Assembly: GCA_009777345.1 (NCBI GenBank)
Contig: WRMB01000005.1
Location: 1-64,000, forward strand
Direction: 5' to 3'
DNA length: 64,000 nt
Source: Micrococcales bacterium
GTDB taxonomy: Bacteria > Actinomycetota > Actinomycetes > Actinomycetales > Cellulomonadaceae
Each line of letters starts with the position of its first letter. Within the stretch, counting starts at the first letter, position 1. A program made the position numbers and the translations under genes. This document shows positions 58,090-64,000 of this stretch, one piece after another. The notes below the pieces were generated by a model. It did no database searches and was not told where the DNA came from. It saw only the letters and a program-made list of their open reading frames with translations.

Positions 58090-59643
58090 GTGGACAACCT
58101 CACCTTGGCACGGTGGCAGTTCGGAATCACCACCGTCTACCACTTCATCTTCGTGCCCCTCACCATCGGCCTCTCGCTGTTGGTCGCTGTGCTCCAGACC
58201 TTCTGGTACAGGACCGGCAAGGACGAGTGGTACCGCCTGACGAGGTTCTTCGGGAAACTCCTCCTGATCAACTTCGCCCTCGGTATCGTCACCGGTATCG
58301 TGCAGGAGTTCCAGTTCGGCATGAACTGGTCCGAATACTCCCGCTTCGTCGGTGACATCTTCGGTGCGCCGCTCGCGATGGAGGCGCTCGCCGCCTTCTT
58401 CATCGAGTCGACGTTCCTCGGCATCTGGATCTTCGGCTGGGGCCGCCTGAGCCGGGGGGTCCACCTCCTGACCATCTGGCTGGTCGCCTTCGCCGTGAAC
58501 CTGTCCGCCTTCTTCATCCTCGCCGCCAACAGCTTCATGCAGTACCCGGTGGGCGCGGAGATCAACCCCGACACCGGTCGGGCGGAGATGGCGAGCCTCA
58601 CCGACGTGCTGTTCAGCCAGCTGTCGATGTCCACCCTGTGGCACACGATCTCCACCGCCTTCCTGGTGTCCGGCACCTTCATGGCCGGTATCTCCATCTG
58701 GTGGGTCGTCAAGGCCACGCGGGGCGGCAACGAGGAGCAGGCCAAGAACGTGTGGCGCAAGGGTGCCACCGTCGGTCTGGTCACCGTCGTCGTCGCTGGC
58801 GTCTCGATCGTCTTCTCCGGCCACCACCAGGCCGTCGTCATGACCGAGATCCAGCCCACCAAGATGGCCGCCGCCGAGGCGCTGTGCGTCACTCCGCCTG
58901 ACGGCGAGGGCGCCGGGTTCACCATCGCTGCCTTCGGTGCCTGCACACCAGGCGAGGGCAACGACTCGGTCTCCCACATCGTCACGATCCCGGGCATGCT
59001 GTCCTGGCTGTCCACGGCTAACGCGATCGGGATGGGCGGCGACACCAAGGCCCCCATCAAGGGTGCCGACACTCTGCGCGAAGAGTTCGCCGCAGCCTTC
59101 GACACGGAGTTCGTGGACGCTGAGAGCAACCCGGTGGTCGACGACTACATCCCGCCCGTCATGCCCGTGTTCTGGACCTTCCGTCTGATGATCGCGCTGG
59201 GGATCTTCTCCGCCGTGCTGGCCGTGTGGGGCCTGTGGGCCCTGCGGGGCGGTCGGGTGTCCAAGTCGACCGCGCTCGGCAAGTTCGCGGTGCTGTCGCT
59301 CCCGATGCCGTTCCTCGGCGCTGCCGCCGGCTGGATCTTCACCGAGATCGGCCGTCAGCCCTGGATCGTCGCCCCGCTCTACGAGTCGGGCGCCGGGAAC
59401 GCTGCGGTGATCGGCACCGATCTGGCACTGCCGACCACGATCGCGGTCTCCCCCGGCGATGTCGTCGGCTCTACCTCGGTGTGGATCACCGTCGTCGGGC
59501 TCACGCTGGTCTACCTGGTCCTGGCCATCGCGTGGTTCTACCTGATGAAGCGCTACACGGCCAAGGGCCTGAACACTGAAGAGTCCGTCCCCGAGGTGAA
59601 GGCCGACTTGGACGACTCCAAGCCGCTGACCTTCTCCTACTGA
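58090..59643 (+). CDS. cydA: Cytochrome bd ubiquinol oxidase subunit I
   Basis: RWQFGITTVYHFIFVPLTIGLSLLVA...GIVTGIVQEFQFGMNWSEYSRFVGDIFGAPLAMEAL. Confidence 0.95.
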   Translation: MDNLTLARWQFGITTVYHFIFVPLTIGLSLLVAVLQTFWYRTGKDEWYRLTRFFGKLLLINFALGIVTGIVQEFQFGMNWSEYSRFVGDIFGAPLAMEALAAFFIESTFLGIWIFGWGRLSRGVHLLTIWLVAFAVNLSAFFILAANSFMQYPVGAEINPDTGRAEMASLTDVLFSQLSMSTLWHTISTAFLVSGTFMAGISIWWVVKATRGGNEEQAKNVWRKGATVGLVTVVVAGVSIVFSGHHQAVVMTEIQPTKMAAAEALCVTPPDGEGAGFTIAAFGACTPGEGNDSVSHIVTIPGMLSWLSTANAIGMGGDTKAPIKGADTLREEFAAAFDTEFVDAESNPVVDDYIPPVMPVFWTFRLMIALGIFSAVLAVWGLWALRGGRVSKSTALGKFAVLSLPMPFLGAAAGWIFTEIGRQPWIVAPLYESGAGNAAVIGTDLALPTTIAVSPGDVVGSTSVWITVVGLTLVYLVLAIAWFYLMKRYTAKGLNTEESVPEVKADLDDSKPLTFSY

Positions 59644-59667
59644 GTCAGGAGCAGAGGACAAACTCCT

Positions 59668-61908
59668 ATGTTGATTGACGCAATGATCGCTCCTCTGGCT
59701 GCCGGGGACGTCGACCCCGCAGTGACAGAAGGCACCGCCCAGGCCCTCGTCGGCCTGCTCCACAACATGACCGCCAGCCCGAGCGGGCTCCAGATCCTCT
59801 GGTTCGCCCTCATCGCTGTCCTGTGGGCTGGTTACCTGGTGCTCGAAGGCTTCGACTTCGGCGTCGGCATGCTGCTGCCGTTCGTCGCGAAGAAGAACGC
59901 CGAGCGCCGAACCGCACTGACCACCATCGGCCCGTTCTGGGACGGCAACCAGGTCTGGTTGCTCACCGCTGGTGGTGCCACCTTCGCGGCGTTCCCCGAG
60001 TGGTACGCCACCTTGTTCCCCGCGGCCTACCTGGCCCTGTTCCTCATCCTGCTCGGGCTCATCGTCCGTGCGGTGGGCTTCGAGTACCGCGGCAAGGTCA
60101 ACTCCGCGGGCTGGCGCCGGACCTGGGACTGGTGCATCATCCTCGGCTCCTGGATCCCCGCGGTCCTGTGGGGCGTGGCGTTCGCCAACCTGGTGGCCGG
60201 TGCTCGGGCAGCGGTCGACCCGGCCCAGATCGGCCCGTCGAAGATCGTCTACGACGGCAACTTCTGGAACCTGGTGTTCGACCACAACGGGTTCCTGCTG
60301 CTCGGTGGTGCGACCACGGCAGTGCTGTTCATGGCCCACGGTGCACAGTTCCTGTCGCTCAAGACCGACGGTGCCGTCCGCAAGCGGGCCGAGAAGATGG
60401 CGTGGAAGCTGACCGCTGCCGCGACCGTCGTCGCGGCCGTCTGGGTGGTCTGGCTCGGTCTGGAGTTCACCGGCTACAACCACCTCACCATCGTGGTCTG
60501 GGCCGCCATCGTCGTGGCAGCCCTGGCCCTGATCGCCTCCGTCCTCATGTCGTGGCGCAAGAAGTTCGGCTTCGCCTTCACCGGTACGACGGTGGCGCTG
60601 CTGGCAGCCGTGGTGATCATCTTCGGGGCGCTGTTCCCGAACGTCATCAACGGTTCTCAGGTCAAGCTCAAGGGCGACGCCATCAACGACCCGATCGTGG
60701 GCTACTTCGTCCTGAACAACGTCGGTGAAGACGGCCTGCCGGTCGCCGAGGGCGGTCGTGCTCCGACGGTCACCGACGTGGTGAATGCCACGGTGAATGC
60801 CAACGGTGCGACTGTGGCCGAACCGGGCAAGGTTCCGGACGAGGCCGGCGACGTGACCGTGGCACTGACCAACGCGGTCCTGGCGGACGTGCTCGCCGGG
60901 AACTGGCCGGCTGGCGCCGGTGCGGTCCTCGGCAGGGCACCTGCCGACCAGGCAGAGCGCGATGTCTACGGCCCGTGCTCGATGCCCAGCACCAAGGCAG
61001 CAGTCGACGTCACGTTCCAGCGTGTCGTGGCTCTGGTCGAGGCTGGCGCCATCACGCCTGACGACATCACCGTCCCGCTGGCGGAAGGTGCTGGCGCCGA
61101 CGAGGCTCTGGCGCTCACCGACGCGGTGCTCGCCGGTATCGCGGACGGCAGCTTCGGCCCCGACACCGAGCCGCTGGCTGGCGTGCTGTCCTGGGACAAC
61201 GCCGCCACCGTGGTGGTCGTCACGCTGACACGCGTCCTCGGCTCGGCACCCAGCGACGCTGTCGTGGGCAGCGTGGTGGCGGACATCGCGAGCGGGAGCA
61301 CCACCATCGGTGGTCTTCCGGCCGAGGCCGTGCGGACCGAGGTCGGCAACACCGTCCGGGCCGCTCTGGGCCAGCTGAACCTGACCATCGAGGCCGTGGT
61401 GGGCGCCATCCCAGGCACCCTCCAGGCCGTGGCCGACCAGGTCGTCGCCGCCGACAAGCCCGGCGCGGCCGAAGACCGGACGCTGTTCGGGGACGGCATG
61501 GACCTGTCCGACATCCTCGTCGGCGACATCAAGGGTTGGGACAAGGACAAGGGTCTGGCCAACCTCAACGGTCGGATCGCCAACGCCAACGGTGCTCTCC
61601 AGGCGCTGCACGTGCTCGGCTACCTCGAGGGTGACTACAAGGACGAGTGCCCGAAGGACGCCGACGGCAAGCTGCTCGCAGGTTGCACCGAGACGCTCAA
61701 GCCGTTCGAGGACGGCGCAGTGATCACGGGCCAGACGATGATGACCTCGTCGTCCAGCCCGCTGACGCTGAAGCTGATGACCTGGGTCGCCGTGATCCTG
61801 ACGCCGATCGTCCTGGGCTACCAGGCGTGGAGCATCTGGACCTTCCGCAAGCGCATCAGCGCCGAGCGGATCCCGGCCGAGTCCGGTCTGGAGCCTGCCG
61901 ACAAGTAG
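59668..61908 (+). CDS. cydB: Cytochrome bd ubiquinol oxidase subunit II with a large extra loop domain
   Basis: LVLEGFDFGVGMLLPF...IGPFWDGNQVWLLTAGGATFAAFPEWYATLF; C-terminus SSPLTLKLMTWVAVILTPIVLGYQAWSIWTFRKRI; 746 aa. Confidence 0.9.
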   Translation: MLIDAMIAPLAAGDVDPAVTEGTAQALVGLLHNMTASPSGLQILWFALIAVLWAGYLVLEGFDFGVGMLLPFVAKKNAERRTALTTIGPFWDGNQVWLLTAGGATFAAFPEWYATLFPAAYLALFLILLGLIVRAVGFEYRGKVNSAGWRRTWDWCIILGSWIPAVLWGVAFANLVAGARAAVDPAQIGPSKIVYDGNFWNLVFDHNGFLLLGGATTAVLFMAHGAQFLSLKTDGAVRKRAEKMAWKLTAAATVVAAVWVVWLGLEFTGYNHLTIVVWAAIVVAALALIASVLMSWRKKFGFAFTGTTVALLAAVVIIFGALFPNVINGSQVKLKGDAINDPIVGYFVLNNVGEDGLPVAEGGRAPTVTDVVNATVNANGATVAEPGKVPDEAGDVTVALTNAVLADVLAGNWPAGAGAVLGRAPADQAERDVYGPCSMPSTKAAVDVTFQRVVALVEAGAITPDDITVPLAEGAGADEALALTDAVLAGIADGSFGPDTEPLAGVLSWDNAATVVVVTLTRVLGSAPSDAVVGSVVADIASGSTTIGGLPAEAVRTEVGNTVRAALGQLNLTIEAVVGAIPGTLQAVADQVVAADKPGAAEDRTLFGDGMDLSDILVGDIKGWDKDKGLANLNGRIANANGALQALHVLGYLEGDYKDECPKDADGKLLAGCTETLKPFEDGAVITGQTMMTSSSSPLTLKLMTWVAVILTPIVLGYQAWSIWTFRKRISAERIPAESGLEPADK

Positions 61909-61919
61909 GCACCGTCTAC

Positions 61920-61962
61920 GATCAGGGCCCCCCGTTCCCGACCGGAGCGGGGGGCCCTGATC
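61920..61962. terminator. Strong hairpin between cydB and cydD
   Basis: gatcagggccccccg ... cggggggccctgatc, 15-bp perfect arms. Confidence 0.8.
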
Positions 61963-62012
61963 ATGTCTGGTCATGTCCACCCGATACTGCCTACGCCTGG
62001 GATACTGAAACC

Positions 62013-63755
62013 GTGAAGCCACTCGATCCCCGACTGCTCACCTATGCCCGAGCAGCTCGCGGGTACCTGGCCCTGACTGTCGCGACGGGGCTGGTCACCG
62101 CCGGTCTGGTCATCGCCCAGGCGGTTCTCCTCGGCCGGGTGCTCGGCCAGGTCGTGGTGGCCGCGGGGTCGGTCGACGCCGGTATAGCGCCCGATCCGCT
62201 GCCGCTGGCCGCCGTCACCAGCGCCATCGTCTGGCTGGTCGTCGTCATGGTCGTCCGCGCGGTCAGCACCACCGTGCAGGAACGTTTCGCCCACCGGGCC
62301 GCCACCAACGCCGTCAACGAGCTGCGCGAACGCCTCGTCACCCACGGCGCCCGGCTGGGGCCGCGCTGGCTGGCCTCCGGCGAGGGCCCGGCGCTGGTCA
62401 CCCTGGCCACCCGCGGCCTGGACAATCTCGAACCGTATTTCGTGCGCTACCTGCCGCAGCTGGTCCTGGCCGCTACCCTCACCCCGCTGACCTGGGTCGT
62501 CGTGCTGTCCTATGACTGGTTCTCCGCCGTGCTCGTAGCGGTTGCCGTGCCGCTGATCCCGGTGTTCATGATCCTGGTCGGCAGGATGACCGAGGGCCGC
62601 TCCGCCCGGCAGCTGACGGTGATGAAGCGGCTCGGCACCCAGATGCTCGACCTCGTCGCCGGGCTGCCGACGCTGCGGACGTTCGGTCGTCAGGCCGGAC
62701 CGGCCACCCGGGTCCGCCAGCTCGGCGACACGCACCGGCGGGCCACGCTGTCGACCCTGAAGATCGCCTTCCTGTCCGGTATGGTCCTGGAGCTCCTGGC
62801 GACCTTCGGGGTCGCCCTGGTCGCGGTGTTCATCGGGTTCAAGCTGCGCGACGGCGGCACCGACCTGGTCACCGCGCTGACCGTGCTGATCCTCGCCCCG
62901 GAGGTGTTCGGGCCGTTGCGGCAGGTCGGCACCCAGTTCCACGCATCGACCGACGGGGTCGCCGCCGCCGAGTCGGCCTTCAAGGTCCTCGACACACCCC
63001 TGCCGCCGTCGGGCACCACGCCCTGCCCCGACCTGCGCACCGCCACTGTCGCCCTGACCGGGGTCGGTGTGCGGTCCACCGGCGGCTGGACCCCCGACGG
63101 GCTGGACCTGACCCTCGCCCCGGGCCGGGTGACCGCGCTGGTCGGCCCGTCCGGCACCGGCAAGTCCACCACCGTGGAGGTGGTGCTCGGCCTGCTGCAC
63201 CCCGACCGGGGCGGCGTAGCGGTCCGGACCGCCTCCGACCAGGACCCGACCACCCAGGGGCTCGACCTCGCGAACCTCGACCTGCGCTCCTACTGGGACC
63301 AGATCGCCTGGCTCCCGCAACGGCCTTTCCTGGAACCGGGCACCCTGCAGGCACTGCTCGGCCACCCCGACCCCGCCGACCGCGACCGGGCTGCCACGCT
63401 GACCGGGCTGGACACGGTGGTGGCCGACCTGCCGGACGGCTGGGACACCGAGCTGGGCCGCGGCGGTACCGGCCTGTCGGTCGGCCAGCGGCAGCGGGTG
63501 GCGCTGACCCGGGCCCTGCTGGCCCCCGCTCCCCTGGTGGTGCTGGACGAGCCCACCGCGCACCTGGACGCCCACGGCGAGTCCGTGGTGCTAGACACCG
63601 TCGCGGCGCTGCGCGCGGCCGGTTCGGCCGTGCTGCTCGTCGCGCACCGCGCCTCGCTGGTCGCGACCGCCGACGACGTGGTCACCGTCACCGCCCGCCC
63701 CCAGACCGCGGACGAGACCGACGCACCGGCCGCCGTGAGGCAGGGACTGGCATGA
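62013..63755 (+). CDS. cydD: ABC transporter ATP-binding/permease protein CydD
   Basis: VTALVGPSGTGKSTTVEVVLGLL; GGTGLSVGQRQRVALTRALLAPAPLVVLDEPTAHLD; follows cydAB. Confidence 0.92.
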   Translation: MKPLDPRLLTYARAARGYLALTVATGLVTAGLVIAQAVLLGRVLGQVVVAAGSVDAGIAPDPLPLAAVTSAIVWLVVVMVVRAVSTTVQERFAHRAATNAVNELRERLVTHGARLGPRWLASGEGPALVTLATRGLDNLEPYFVRYLPQLVLAATLTPLTWVVVLSYDWFSAVLVAVAVPLIPVFMILVGRMTEGRSARQLTVMKRLGTQMLDLVAGLPTLRTFGRQAGPATRVRQLGDTHRRATLSTLKIAFLSGMVLELLATFGVALVAVFIGFKLRDGGTDLVTALTVLILAPEVFGPLRQVGTQFHASTDGVAAAESAFKVLDTPLPPSGTTPCPDLRTATVALTGVGVRSTGGWTPDGLDLTLAPGRVTALVGPSGTGKSTTVEVVLGLLHPDRGGVAVRTASDQDPTTQGLDLANLDLRSYWDQIAWLPQRPFLEPGTLQALLGHPDPADRDRAATLTGLDTVVADLPDGWDTELGRGGTGLSVGQRQRVALTRALLAPAPLVVLDEPTAHLDAHGESVVLDTVAALRAAGSAVLLVAHRASLVATADDVVTVTARPQTADETDAPAAVRQGLA

Positions 63756-64000
63756 GCACCACCCAGACCGCCCCCCCGACGACGCTGACCCCGCCCGACA
63801 CCCCGCGGACGCGCGGCACGCTGCTGCGCGCCGTCCGGCTCACCGGGGTCCGGCCCCTGGCCGTGATCACCTCCATCGGGCTGGGCACGCTCGCCCTGGG
63901 CTGCGCGGTCGCGCTCGGCGCGACGTCCGCGTGGCTGATCGCCCGGGCGTCGCAGATGCCGCCGGTGGTCGCACTGAGCCTGGCGGCGACCGCGGTGCGG
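63752..64000 (+). CDS. cydC: ABC transporter CydC, truncated by window end
   Basis: ATGA overlap with cydD; MSTTQTAPPTTLTPPDTPRTRGTLLRAVRLTGVRPLAVITSIGLGTLALGCAVALGATSAWLIARASQMPP. Confidence 0.85.
   Translation, partial: MSTTQTAPPTTLTPPDTPRTRGTLLRAVRLTGVRPLAVITSIGLGTLALGCAVALGATSAWLIARASQMPPVVALSLAATAVR

Noticed and set aside
58030-62022. 1330-aa minus-strand ORF
   Set aside because: Antisense to cydA and cydB; His/Gln/Asp/Arg-rich shadow translation typical of high-GC DNA

Overview
64-kb window from a high-GC actinobacterial chromosome (actinomycete-like gene order). Left to right: a truncated Ser/Thr kinase; an exopolysaccharide-type cluster (acyltransferase, glycosyltransferases, two tandem beta-helix proteins, CDP-alcohol phosphotransferase, polyprenyl glycosylphosphotransferase); pth-rplY-[TA module]-prs-glmU-tRNA-Gln; TetR, MarR and proC; an orphan Tad-type minor pilin cluster; a compact type VII secretion-like locus (EssC/EccC-like FtsK ATPase, WXG100-like proteins, RDD-FHA protein, duplicated effector-like cassettes); the fasR-like/fabD/fabH/acpP/fabF block; a DUF4143-type ATPase; DUF3145; an ECF sigma factor fused in frame to a penicillin-binding-like domain; histidine phosphatase, rsfS, nadD, proA, proB, obg, rpmA, rplU, RNase E/G; and cydA-cydB-cydD-cydC (cydC truncated). 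Main candidates for something new: (1) a single ORF joining a SigE-like ECF sigma factor, a TM segment and a PBP-transpeptidase-like domain whose SxxK and KTG lysines are both replaced (SAFQ, ATG); (2) a 116-bp repeat in three direct copies, each with a 54-58 bp covarying palindrome, bounding the Tad and T7SS segments and flanked by gene fragments; (3) a RelE/Phd-like TA module sitting between two copies of the last 27 codons of prs; (4) a CydB about twice normal length with a ~360-aa insertion; (5) a duplicated effector cassette, one copy lacking its ~320-aa centre. All calls come from reading the sequence; no database search was run.
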